A DNA stretch of 7,173 nt from an uncultured Clostridium sp. (GTDB lineage Bacteria; Bacillota; Clostridia; Lachnospirales; Lachnospiraceae). Below, one piece after another: positions 1-7,128 of the stretch. How positions within the stretch are numbered: position 1 is the stretch's first letter; each line of letters opens with the position of its first letter. The notes under the pieces were generated by a model. The model saw only the letters and a list, made by a program, of their open reading frames with translations. It searched no databases and had not been told where the DNA came from. Made by a program: the position numbers and the translations under genes. The stretch lies in the NCBI GenBank assembly GCA_958349075.1, contig CATWBR010000233.1:1-7173 (forward strand). The letters are read 5' to 3'.

Positions 1-79
1 ACGATATGTAGATAAATCGGAAAGCTCCGCAGAAAAAAAGGTCCGGACGAAAAGGATAAGGCGAGAAAATTGGAAAAAC

Positions 80-85
80 AGGAGG
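80..85 (+). promoter_or_regulatory. Ribosome binding site that sets the nrdD start
   Basis: AGGAGG lies 5 bases before the ATG at 91. An in-frame TTG at 70 would extend the protein by seven residues, but it sits upstream of this Shine-Dalgarno and would put the site inside the coding region. The ATG is therefore the better start. Confidence 0.85.
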
Positions 86-90
86 ACAAA

Positions 91-2223
91 ATGAAAAATT
101 CGGAGATAAAAGTTATTAAAAAGGATGGGACAAGGGAGGATTTTAATGTCCAGAAGGTTGTGGTGGCCGTCAATAAATCGGCAGAACGCGCCATGGTTCA
201 CTTTACACAGGAGGAAATCACGTTCATCTGCCGTTTTGTGCAGGATAAGGTGGAGGAACTGAATGAGAACCGGATTCCGATTTCCCAGATGCACAATCTG
301 GTGGAGGGAGCGCTTGAGCGGGTAAACCCGGCGGTGGCCAAGAGCTACCGCGATTACCGGAATTACAAACAGGATTTCGTGCAGATGCTGGATGATGTAT
401 ACAAGAAAAGCCAGTCCATCATGTATATCGGTGATAAGGAAAACAGCAACACCGACAGTGCCCTGGTCTCCACCAAGCGGAGCCTGATTTTTAACGAGCT
501 GAATAAATCGCTTTACCAGAAATTTTTTATGACGGTGGAGGAACTTCAGGCCTGCCGTGACGGATATCTCTATATCCACGATATGTCGGCCCGCCGCGAT
601 ACGATGAACTGCTGTCTGTTCGATGTAAAGAGTGTTCTGTCGGGAGGGTTTGAGATGGGAAACCTCTGGTACAATGAGCCGAAGACCCTGGATGTGGCCT
701 TTGACGTCATCGGCGACATCGTGCTCAGCGCGGCCAGCCAGCAGTACGGAGGTTTTACCGTTCCGGGCGTGGAGGAGATTCTGGCTCCGTATGCGGAAAA
801 ATCTTATGAAAAATACAGGGAGAAATATATGCTTCTGGGACTTGATAAGGAGAGGGCGGAGGAAGTGGCCGTTTCCGATATCAAGCGTGATATGGAACAG
901 GGATTCCAGGGCTGGGAATACAAGTTCAATTCCGTCTCCTCCAGCCGCGGGGACTATCCGTTTATTACGATGACGGCAGGCACGGGAAAAAGCCGTTTTG
1001 CAAAGCTGGCCACCATCACAATGCTGGAAGTGCGGAAAAGGGGAGAAGGCAAGGAGGGCTGTAAGAAACCGGTCCTGTTCCCGAAAATTGTTTTTCTCTA
1101 TGATGAAAAGCTCCACGGACCCGGATGCGAGCTGGAAGATGTGTTTGAGGCGGGAATCAGATGTTCCGCCAGGACGATGTACCCGGACTGGCTTTCCCTG
1201 TCAGGAGAGGGATATATTGCCGGAATGTATAAAAAGTATGGAAAAATTATTTCCCCGATGGGCTGCCGCGCGTTCTTATCGCCCTGGTATGAGAGGGGCG
1301 GCATGAGTCCGGCCGACGAAAAGGATGAACCGGTCTTTGTGGGCCGTTTCAATATCGGCGTGGTCAGCCTCCATCTTCCTATGATTCTCGCCAGGGCAAG
1401 GCAGGAGAGCCGTGACTTTTATGAAGTGCTCAACTATTATCTCGATCTGATCCGGAAGATCCATATCCGTACCTATGCATATCTGGGAGAAATGCGCGCA
1501 TCCACCAATCCCCTGGCTTACTGCGAGGGAGGATTTTACGGCGGACACCTGGGGCTTCACGATAAGATTAAACCGCTGCTGAAGACGGCGACGGCGTCCT
1601 TTGGGATTACTGCATTCAACGAGCTTCAGCAGCTCTACAACGGAAAGTCCCTGGTGGAGGACGGCCGTTTTGCCCTTGAAGTCCTTGAGCATATCAACGC
1701 GAAGGTGGAAGAATTCAAAAAAGAGGACGGAAATCTTTACGCCATCTATGCGACGCCGGCGGAGAACCTCTGCGGACTCCAGGTGAAGCAGTTCCGCAAG
1801 AAATACGGAATTATAGAGAATGTATCCGACCGTGAATATGTCAGCAACGGCTTCCACTGCCATGTGACGGAGGAAATTTCCCCGATTCAGAAGCAGGATC
1901 TGGAATACAGGTTCTGGGAACTGTCAAACGGCGGCAAGATCCAGTATGTGAAATATCCTATCGACTATAACCTGGATGCCGTCAGAACCCTGGTACGGCG
2001 TGCCATGGAGATGGGGCTGTACGAGGGGGTAAACCTGTCCCTTTCCTACTGCGACGACTGCGGCCATCAGGAACTCGATATGGATGTCTGCCCGGCCTGC
2101 GGCAGCAGCAACCTGACGAAGATAGACAGGATGAACGGATACTTAAGCTATTCCCGGGTCAAGGGCGATACACGGTTAAACGAGGCAAAGATGGCGGAGA
2201 TTGCCGAGAGAAAGTCCATGTAG
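91..2223 (+). CDS. nrdD: Anaerobic (class III) ribonucleoside-triphosphate reductase, catalytic subunit
   Basis: This glycyl-radical enzyme reduces ribonucleoside triphosphates to dNTPs in the cytoplasm under anaerobic conditions. Numbering is from the ATG at 91 (710 aa, close to the roughly 700 aa of E. coli NrdD). An ATP-cone domain fills about residues 4-95, beginning IKVIKKDGTREDF, and in this family it senses ATP/dATP. The reductase barrel follows. The MNCCLFD segment holds Cys174/Cys175 and the MGCRAFLSPW segment holds Cys392; by position these should match the catalytic cysteines of the T4 and E. coli enzymes. Near the C-terminus a zinc-ribbon CxxC-x9-CxxC (Cys654, 657, 667, 670) precedes the radical motif RMNGYL, with Gly683 as the expected radical site 27 residues from the end. 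All key residues are present. The activase gene nrdG follows after 67 bp, almost certainly in the same transcript. Whether formate or a thioredoxin-type protein is the reductant cannot be read with confidence. Confidence 0.97.
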   Translation: MKNSEIKVIKKDGTREDFNVQKVVVAVNKSAERAMVHFTQEEITFICRFVQDKVEELNENRIPISQMHNLVEGALERVNPAVAKSYRDYRNYKQDFVQMLDDVYKKSQSIMYIGDKENSNTDSALVSTKRSLIFNELNKSLYQKFFMTVEELQACRDGYLYIHDMSARRDTMNCCLFDVKSVLSGGFEMGNLWYNEPKTLDVAFDVIGDIVLSAASQQYGGFTVPGVEEILAPYAEKSYEKYREKYMLLGLDKERAEEVAVSDIKRDMEQGFQGWEYKFNSVSSSRGDYPFITMTAGTGKSRFAKLATITMLEVRKRGEGKEGCKKPVLFPKIVFLYDEKLHGPGCELEDVFEAGIRCSARTMYPDWLSLSGEGYIAGMYKKYGKIISPMGCRAFLSPWYERGGMSPADEKDEPVFVGRFNIGVVSLHLPMILARARQESRDFYEVLNYYLDLIRKIHIRTYAYLGEMRASTNPLAYCEGGFYGGHLGLHDKIKPLLKTATASFGITAFNELQQLYNGKSLVEDGRFALEVLEHINAKVEEFKKEDGNLYAIYATPAENLCGLQVKQFRKKYGIIENVSDREYVSNGFHCHVTEEISPIQKQDLEYRFWELSNGGKIQYVKYPIDYNLDAVRTLVRRAMEMGLYEGVNLSLSYCDDCGHQELDMDVCPACGSSNLTKIDRMNGYLSYSRVKGDTRLNEAKMAEIAERKSM

Positions 2224-2237
2224 GGCCGTGAAACATA

Positions 2238-2277
2238 AACTGAAAGAACAGAACTGAAAAATAGAACTGAAATACAG
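2238..2277 (+). repeat. Three degenerate 13-14 bp tandem repeats between nrdD and nrdG
   Basis: The units are AACTGAAAGAACAG (2238-2251), AACTGAAAAATAG (2252-2264) and AACTGAAATACAG (2265-2277). A decayed fourth unit starting AAC (2278) runs into the nrdG ribosome binding site. The tract is A-rich with no stem-forming complement, so as RNA it should be largely unpaired. It fills most of the 67-bp spacer. Its function is unknown; it may simply be a replication-slippage product. Confidence 0.75.
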
Positions 2278-2290
2278 AACGGAGCTAAAA

Positions 2291-2782
2291 ATGCGTTTTC
2301 ACAATATTACAAAAGAAGATATGCTCAACGGGGACGGCTTAAGGGTCGTTCTCTGGACGGCAGGCTGCAGCCATAGCTGCAAGGGCTGCCATAACCCTGT
2401 AACCTGGGACGCGGAGGGCGGAATTCCCTTTGATGAGGCGGCATGGCAGGAGATAGCGGGGGAACTGGGCAAAAAATATATTTCCGGAATCACTTTCAGC
2501 GGAGGCGATCCGCTTTACCTTCAAAACAGGAAGGACACCGAAGCGCTTATCAGAAGGGTCAGGGCGGAGTTTCCTGATAAAACCGTGTGGCTGTATACGG
2601 GATTTACCTGGGAGGAGATAAAAGAGCTTCCGTTTATCAGCCTGGTGGATACCCTGGTGGACGGCCGGTTTGTGGAGGAGCTTAAGGACAGTACGCTGAA
2701 GTGGAGGGGCAGTTCCAACCAGCGGGTGATCGATGTGAAAAAGAGCCTGAACGGGGACAGGCTGGTTCTTCACGCTGAATGA
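2291..2782 (+). CDS. nrdG: Anaerobic ribonucleotide reductase activating protein (radical SAM)
   Basis: NrdG uses a 4Fe-4S cluster and S-adenosylmethionine to abstract a hydrogen from the NrdD glycine, creating the stable glycyl radical needed for turnover. The protein is 163 aa, within the short size usual for NrdG. The radical-SAM cluster motif CxxxCxxC is at Cys26, Cys30 and Cys33 (GCSHSCKGCHNP), and the SAM-binding SGGDP motif is at residues 70-74. The N-terminal stretch NGDGLRVVLWTAGC is typical of the family. The start ATG has GGAG (2281-2284) six bases upstream. Placement directly after nrdD matches the standard nrdDG operon. I see no convincing intrinsic terminator after the stop: the run of five T at 2814-2818 has no stem before it. 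Confidence 0.96.
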   Translation: MRFHNITKEDMLNGDGLRVVLWTAGCSHSCKGCHNPVTWDAEGGIPFDEAAWQEIAGELGKKYISGITFSGGDPLYLQNRKDTEALIRRVRAEFPDKTVWLYTGFTWEEIKELPFISLVDTLVDGRFVEELKDSTLKWRGSSNQRVIDVKKSLNGDRLVLHAE

Positions 2783-2894
2783 CAGGAGTTTCAAAACAGG
2801 ATCTGCCGGACGCTTTTTCCTTATAAAACAGGGCTTTGTAAAGAGAAGTTAAGATATTGCTAAACAAATATTTGGTTTCCAAGCCGTTCCCTTA

Positions 2895-2923
2895 TCGATT
2901 CCTTAACAGATGACTGATGTAAT
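2895..2923 (+). promoter_or_regulatory. Predicted gltS promoter (extended -10)
   Basis: TGTAAT at 2918-2923 (5 of 6 to TATAAT) is preceded by TG at 2915-2916, giving an extended -10. A weak -35, TCGATT, lies at 2895-2900 with 17-bp spacing. The predicted start would be near 2930, about 64 bases before the gltS ATG. The call rests on motif matching alone. Confidence 0.45.
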
Positions 2924-2925
2924 TT

Positions 2926-2949
2926 CCTGTTACTTTCTGTAGTGACAGG
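2926..2949 (+). promoter_or_regulatory. Dyad overlapping the predicted gltS transcription start (possible operator)
   Basis: CCTGTTACT (2926-2934) and AGTGACAGG (2941-2949) are inverted arms around a 6-base loop. They match in 8 of 9 positions on DNA, and the ninth is a G-U pair in RNA. No T-tract follows, so it is not a standard terminator. It starts just after the predicted -10 of gltS, where a repressor would block initiation. It could alternatively act as a leader hairpin in the mRNA. Confidence 0.45.
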
Positions 2950-2993
2950 TGAAAAATGATTACACAAAACAAAAGTGAGAAGGAGGAGTTAGT

Positions 2994-4175
2994 ATGATGG
3001 TAATTGAGCTTGATATGTATCAGGCCTGTGCGCTGGGGGCACTCGTCTATTGTTTGGGAAGGTTTATGGTAAAGAAGCTGGGGTTTCTCAGCAAGTACTG
3101 TATTCCGGCACCCGTGGCAGGAGGTATTATATTCGCATTAGCACATCTGGCGCTTTACGGAGCGGGAGTCCTGGAATTCTCATTTGACACTACGGTTCAG
3201 ACGATTCTTATGACCGTATTCTTCTGCAGCGTAGGTTTTACAGCCTGTTTCAGGCTTCTCAAAAAAGGCGGCCTGCAGGTATTTATATTCCTTGCATTGT
3301 CGGTAGGTATGTGTATTATCCAGGACGCAGTGGGAAGCGGACTGGCGGCGGCATTTGGACTGAATCCGCTTTTAGGTCTTTGTATGGGTTCCATGCCTCT
3401 GGTAGGCGGCCACGGAACATCGGGTTCCTTCGGACCTCTTCTGGAAGAAGCATACGGAGTATCGGGAGCGCTTACCGTTGCCCTGGCGGCGGCTACATAT
3501 GGCCTTGTATCCGGAAGTATGATGGGCGGGCCGATTGCAAGAGCACGTGTTGAAAAAATGGGACTTAAATCGACTGCTAAGGCAGAAGGAAACGCAGTTG
3601 ACGAGATCGGTTCCCCGATCGACGGACAGAAATTTACCAATGCAGCGGCATTTCTCGCAGTTGCCATCGGTATCGGAACTTTAATTTTCGCTTTCTTTAA
3701 AAATATCGGCCTCACAATGCCTGCATATATCGGCGCAATGCTCTGTGCCGCAGCAATCCGTAACATCTGGGACGTAAAAAACACGGAACTGCCGATGGAA
3801 GAAATCGACGCACTGGGCGGACTTTCGCTGAACCTTTATCTGGCGATGGCGATGATGAACCTGAAGCTGTGGCAGCTTGCCGCACTGGCTCTTCCGATGA
3901 TTGTCATCCTGCTTGTACAGACCGTGGTTATGTTCCTTTATGCCAACTACGCAGTATTCAACATCATGGGCCGCGACTATGAGGCGGCAGCCATGACGAC
4001 GGCGTTCTGCGGATTCGGTATGGGAGCCACACCGAACGCAATGGCCAACATGAGAGCTTTGCAGGAGAAATACGGACCGGCGCCGAGGGCATTCTTCATC
4101 GTGCCGCTGGTAGGAAGCCTGTTTGTCGACTTCTTTAACTCAATGGTACTGACGACCTTTATGAATGTCCTCTAA
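2994..4175 (+). CDS. gltS: Sodium/glutamate symporter, GltS family
   Basis: This integral membrane carrier takes up glutamate with sodium; its length of 393 aa is close to E. coli GltS (about 400 aa). It is strongly hydrophobic throughout, with multiple membrane segments in two halves. A hydrophilic linker spans roughly residues 182-218, as expected for the inverted-repeat fold. Family signatures visible are IPAPVAGG (37-44), the first re-entrant loop signature GGHGTS (138-143) within GSMPLVGGHGTSGSFGP, ATYGLVSGSMMGGP at the end of the first half, and the second loop signature GFGMGATPNAMANM (340-353). AGGAGG at 2981-2986 is seven bases before the ATG at 2994; the next codon is also ATG, so starting one residue later is possible. 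It has its own predicted promoter and is bounded downstream by a strong hairpin, so it is probably monocistronic. Exact substrate is inferred from family. Confidence 0.94.
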   Translation: MMVIELDMYQACALGALVYCLGRFMVKKLGFLSKYCIPAPVAGGIIFALAHLALYGAGVLEFSFDTTVQTILMTVFFCSVGFTACFRLLKKGGLQVFIFLALSVGMCIIQDAVGSGLAAAFGLNPLLGLCMGSMPLVGGHGTSGSFGPLLEEAYGVSGALTVALAAATYGLVSGSMMGGPIARARVEKMGLKSTAKAEGNAVDEIGSPIDGQKFTNAAAFLAVAIGIGTLIFAFFKNIGLTMPAYIGAMLCAAAIRNIWDVKNTELPMEEIDALGGLSLNLYLAMAMMNLKLWQLAALALPMIVILLVQTVVMFLYANYAVFNIMGRDYEAAAMTTAFCGFGMGATPNAMANMRALQEKYGPAPRAFFIVPLVGSLFVDFFNSMVLTTFMNVL

Positions 4176-4215
4176 GATTCGGGTAAAACATCCTTATATT
4201 ATTTGTTTACGTTTC

Positions 4216-4255
4216 GAACCGCCCCATCCAGACCAAGGCCTGGATGGGGCGGTTC
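4216..4255 (+). terminator. Strong GC-rich hairpin after gltS, terminator-like but without a T-tract
   Basis: A perfect 16-bp stem pairs 4216-4231 (GAACCGCCCCATCCAG) with 4240-4255 (CTGGATGGGGCGGTTC), with an 8-base loop. It begins 41 bases past the gltS stop. On the + strand the stem is followed by CCCGCGTTTAAGG rather than T residues, and on the - strand it is followed by A-rich sequence, so neither strand has a canonical intrinsic terminator tail. It may still stop transcription weakly, or protect the 3' end of the gltS mRNA. Confidence 0.6.
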
Positions 4256-4334
4256 CCCGCGTTTAAGGGAAGCAGCCGGTTTTCGTACACCGCGAAGCGC
4301 GCAGCCGGAAGCAGGGTGAACAGCAATAAGTTGC

Positions 4335-4363
4335 TTTACCGGAGGTCAAAAGAATGTTATAAT
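4335..4363 (+). promoter_or_regulatory. Predicted promoter of the dut operon
   Basis: A perfect TATAAT at 4358-4363 is preceded by TG at 4355-4356 (extended -10), with TTTACC at 4335-4340 as the -35 (4 of 6) and a 17-bp spacer. Transcription would start near 4370. It is the strongest housekeeping-sigma promoter match I noticed in the window. It would drive dut and probably the two genes after it. Confidence 0.7.
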
Positions 4364-4437
4364 CTTACTGCACTGCAAAGCAGGAGGCGCGGCGGCCATG
4401 GCGTATGACGGCGGGCAGCCCTTACTTTACACAGACA

Positions 4438-4443
4438 GAGGAG
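4438..4443 (+). promoter_or_regulatory. Ribosome binding site favouring the inner dut start
   Basis: GAGGAG ends eight bases before the ATG at 4452. A competing AGGAGG at 4382-4387 lies ten bases before an in-frame ATG at 4398. The inner start gives the normal dUTPase N-terminus, so it is preferred. Confidence 0.65.
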
Positions 4444-4451
4444 ACGGACAA

Positions 4452-4883
4452 ATGAGAATCAAAATCAAATATTTTAACGACAAAATAGAAAAGCTCGATT
4501 ATATTGCAGGAAAATCCGACTGGATTGATCTGAGGGCCGCAGCGGATGTGGAACTGAGACAGGGTGAATTTGCCCTGATTCCCCTCGGTGTGGCGATGGA
4601 GCTTCCAAACGGATATGAGGCGCATGTGGTTCCGAGAAGCAGTACGTTCAAAAATTTTGGAATCATCCAGACAAACCATATGGGTGTGATTGACGAAACT
4701 TACTGCGGTGACAATGACCAGTGGTTTTTTCCGGCTTATGCCCTCAGGGATACGAAGATTAGCACCGGCGACAGAATCTGCCAGTTCCGTATCATGGAGC
4801 ATCAGCCGGCGATAGAATTCGAGGAGGCTTCGGCGCTTGGCCATGAGGACAGGGGCGGCCACGGAAGCACCGGAAAGAACTGA
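4452..4883 (+). CDS. dut: dUTP diphosphatase (trimeric dUTPase family)
   Basis: dUTPase hydrolyses dUTP to dUMP and pyrophosphate, keeping uracil out of DNA and feeding thymidylate synthesis. From the ATG at 4452 the protein is 143 aa, the usual size for the trimeric family. The five motifs appear in order: I as DWIDLRAA (23-30), II as PRSSTF (61-66), III as GVIDETYCG (78-86) with the expected catalytic Asp81 and Tyr84, IV as GDRICQF (106-112), and V as DRGGHGSTG (133-141), the flexible C-terminal arm that closes over the substrate. Motif I lacks the common AGxDL glycine, and motif V has His where Phe is common. These look like lineage variants rather than damage, since the acidic and Arg/Ser residues are kept. 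An upstream in-frame ATG at 4398 with its own ribosome binding site would add 18 residues that do not resemble a dUTPase N-terminus. The next gene starts 47 bp downstream. Confidence 0.92.
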   Translation: MRIKIKYFNDKIEKLDYIAGKSDWIDLRAAADVELRQGEFALIPLGVAMELPNGYEAHVVPRSSTFKNFGIIQTNHMGVIDETYCGDNDQWFFPAYALRDTKISTGDRICQFRIMEHQPAIEFEEASALGHEDRGGHGSTGKN

Positions 4884-4930
4884 TCGGAAAAGGACTCTGA
4901 AATCATTCGGAGAATACGGGGTATAGACTA

Positions 4931-5707
4931 ATGAGAAAAGGAACGGCAATTGTCCTTGCGGCGCTTACCGCGTCGGCGCTCATGCTGGGCGGATGCGGGG
5001 AGCCGAAAGCGGCAAAAGAGGCCAGGCTGAAAGGAATTGAACAGGTGAAAAACGGCGACTACGCGTCGGCGGTGGAATCCTTTGATCTGGCTCTTAAAGA
5101 AGCGGACGGAGTTGTAAATGCCTTCGAACTGGATATACTGAAATACAGGGGCGAAGCGGAATTCATGCTGGAAGACTATACGGCAGCCGCGCATACGTAC
5201 GGAATACTGGCGGATGTGGATGAGAAGGAGCCGGAGTACCTGTATTATAAGGCGGCGTCCGAGGCCATGTCCGGGGATCCGGATACGGCGGCCGAGACGT
5301 ACGCGAAGGCAAAAGAGGCGGTGAAGAGTGAGGAAAAGACGGCGGCCGGAGCCGGGATTGCAGTGTCCTCGATCGCGGATGCCTTCAGGACGGCAGGTAA
5401 TTATGACAAAGCGGTGGAGTTTTGTGAAGCAGCTATAAGCAGCGGAATTTCGGGTCCCGGGATTTATAACCAGATGGGTCTCTGCATGATGGCGGCCGAG
5501 CGCTTTGACGAGGCGATTTCCTATTTTGAGCAGGGGATTGCGATGGGCGATTCCGAAGAAAGCCGTCAGATGATGTACAATGTGGGCGCTGTTTACGAGA
5601 CAAGAGGCGATTTTACAAAGGCGCTTGAGACCTTCAGAAGCTATGTGGCGGAGTACGGTTCCACGCCCGAGCTGGAGAAAGAGATTGCATTTCTGGAGAG
5701 CCGTTAG
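4931..5707 (+). CDS. TPR-repeat lipoprotein of unknown function
   Basis: This is a 258-aa predicted lipoprotein. Residues 1-21 are a signal peptide (MRK, then a hydrophobic core) ending in the lipobox LGGC, so Cys22 should be lipidated and anchor the protein on the outer face of the cytoplasmic membrane. The mature part is about six tetratricopeptide repeats, at roughly 28-61, 66-99, 102-132, 140-172, 176-209 and 212-245. They carry the usual pattern of small residues plus GDY/GNY/ERF/GDF turns followed by A..Y/F. TPRs are protein-binding scaffolds, so a role in assembling an envelope complex is possible, but no catalytic motif is present and I recognise no specific family. The ribosome binding site is weak: GGGG at 4918-4921 is nine bases before the ATG, and a better GGAG at 4909 is too far. 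This suggests modest expression or coupling to dut, 47 bp upstream. hflX begins 14 bp after the stop. Confidence 0.88.
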   Translation: MRKGTAIVLAALTASALMLGGCGEPKAAKEARLKGIEQVKNGDYASAVESFDLALKEADGVVNAFELDILKYRGEAEFMLEDYTAAAHTYGILADVDEKEPEYLYYKAASEAMSGDPDTAAETYAKAKEAVKSEEKTAAGAGIAVSSIADAFRTAGNYDKAVEFCEAAISSGISGPGIYNQMGLCMMAAERFDEAISYFEQGIAMGDSEESRQMMYNVGAVYETRGDFTKALETFRSYVAEYGSTPELEKEIAFLESR

Positions 5708-5721
5708 AAGGCGGGAGGAAT

Positions 5722-6978
5722 ATGGCAGAACTGATTGATTTAAAAGAGTTTGAGGAGCGTGTGATCCTGATTGCGGTCAGCACCTCCGATGGAGACGATA
5801 CAAAAGAGTCCCTGGACGAACTGGAAGAACTGGCCGATACGGCCGGAGCGGTAACGGTGGACAAGATCGTCCAGAACAGGGAGAGAGTCCATCCGGGCAC
5901 TTACCTCGGCAAGGGCAAGATTGAGGAGGTGCGGGAACGCGTATGGGAGCTCAATGCCACCGGTGTAATCTGTGACGATGAGCTTTCACCGGCACAGCTT
6001 CGCAACCTGGAGAACGCCCTGGATACAAAGGTAATGGACAGGACTATGGTTATCCTGGATATTTTTGCGGCCCATGCCGTGACGAGCGAGGGAAAGATAC
6101 AGGTGGAGCTGGCACAGCTCAAGTACAGGGCGGCGCGTCTCGTGGGCCTGCGAAACTCCCTTTCACGTCTGGGGGGCGGAATCGGCACAAGGGGTCCGGG
6201 TGAGAAAAAACTGGAGGTGGACCGCCGTTTAATCCACGATCGGATTGGACAGTTGAAAGCGGAGCTTGAGGAAGTCAAGCGCCACCGGGAAGTTTCCAGG
6301 AAACAGCGTGACCGGAACTACACGCTGTCGGCGGCGATTGTGGGATATACCAATGCCGGTAAGTCCACGCTGTTAAATAAACTGACGGGAGCCGGAATCC
6401 TGGCGGAGGATAAGCTGTTCGCCACCCTCGATCCCACCACAAGGGGAATGGAACTGCCGAGCGGGCAGCAGATTCTCCTGACCGATACGGTTGGATTTAT
6501 CAGAAAACTTCCCCACCATCTGATTGAGGCGTTTCGGAGCACTCTGGAGGAGGCCAGATACAGCGATATCATCCTCCATGTGGTAGACTGTTCCAACCCC
6601 CAGATGGACGCACAGATCCATATCGTCTATGAGACGCTGAGGAAATTGGAGATTACGGATAAGACCGTAGTCACGGTATTTAACAAAATCGACCGGCTGG
6701 AGCATGAAGTGATCCTTAAGGATCTGCAGTCAGACTATCAGGTGAGGGTTTCCGCCAAAACCGGCGGAGGTCTTAACGAGCTGACGGAGATTCTGGAAAC
6801 CATTTTGCGGAGCCGGAAAATTTTCCTGGAAAAACTGTATCCGTATAAGGACGCGGGAAAGATTCAGACCATCCGCAGGTACGGCCAGCTTCTCACGGAA
6901 GAGTACCGGGATGATGGGATTATGGTGACGGCATACGTGCCGACCGAACTGTATTCCGGACTGATGACAGACGGCTGA
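5722..6978 (+). CDS. hflX: Ribosome-associated GTPase HflX
   Basis: HflX binds the 50S subunit and splits stalled or stress-damaged ribosomes in a GTP-dependent way. The 418-aa protein has the full layout. An N-terminal HflX domain (about 1-175) contains RVHPGTYLGKGKIEEV and the GTRGPGE signature (155-161). A charged helical linker (about 170-200) follows. The G domain has G1 GYTNAGKS (208-215), G3 DTVG (255-258) followed by FIRKLPHHLIEAFRSTLEE, G4 NKID (321-324) and G5 SAK (344-346). The C-terminal domain ends at 418. The N-terminus aligns with the family at the chosen ATG. GGAGG at 5714-5718 is only three bases from the ATG, a shorter gap than usual. It lies 14 bp after the TPR lipoprotein gene and is probably co-transcribed with it and dut. 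I see no clear terminator in the 195 bp that follow. Confidence 0.96.
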   Translation: MAELIDLKEFEERVILIAVSTSDGDDTKESLDELEELADTAGAVTVDKIVQNRERVHPGTYLGKGKIEEVRERVWELNATGVICDDELSPAQLRNLENALDTKVMDRTMVILDIFAAHAVTSEGKIQVELAQLKYRAARLVGLRNSLSRLGGGIGTRGPGEKKLEVDRRLIHDRIGQLKAELEEVKRHREVSRKQRDRNYTLSAAIVGYTNAGKSTLLNKLTGAGILAEDKLFATLDPTTRGMELPSGQQILLTDTVGFIRKLPHHLIEAFRSTLEEARYSDIILHVVDCSNPQMDAQIHIVYETLRKLEITDKTVVTVFNKIDRLEHEVILKDLQSDYQVRVSAKTGGGLNELTEILETILRSRKIFLEKLYPYKDAGKIQTIRRYGQLLTEEYRDDGIMVTAYVPTELYSGLMTDG

Positions 6979-7128
6979 TAATGAAAGTGATGCACAGAAA
7001 CGGTAAAAATATCATTTCGCGCCGCACAATCGGTGATTTTAACAAAACATGCGAAAATGCCCGGCGGAAACCGTCATTGCCGGACTGTTACCGGTAATTG
7101 ACGTTAATTTCACGTGTTTTGACAAAAA

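Noticed and set aside
41..48. 8-bp palindrome GTCCGGAC before nrdD
   Set aside because: Too short to call a site, with no partner copy or promoter relation.
70..90. TTG start extending nrdD by seven residues
   Set aside because: It places the AGGAGG inside the gene, and the extra residues are not needed for the ATP-cone; the ATG at 91 has ideal spacing.
1276..1863. Long open frame on the - strand inside nrdD
   Set aside because: It lies opposite a clear nrdD sequence, has no recognisable domain, and reads as a codon-bias shadow.
2783..2818. Possible terminator after nrdG ending in TTTTT
   Set aside because: No stem of useful length precedes the T-run.
2865..2874. Palindrome CAAATATTTG upstream of gltS, considered as an NrdR box
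   Set aside because: The central bases do not match the NrdR ATAT core, and short AT palindromes are common in AT-rich spacers.
3197..3784. Long open frame on the - strand inside gltS
   Set aside because: It is antisense to conserved GltS motifs and its translation shows no family features.
4272..4308. Direct repeat GCAGCCGG (4272-4279 and 4301-4308) in the gltS-dut spacer
   Set aside because: Two 8-bp copies only, in GC-rich sequence; compatible with chance.
4422..4949. Open frame on the - strand opposite dut
   Set aside because: It covers all dUTPase motifs on the other strand and has no recognisable protein signature.
7088..7097. Palindrome TTACCGGTAA downstream of hflX
   Set aside because: It has no T-tract and no second copy seen, and it is separate from the stronger dyad at the right edge.
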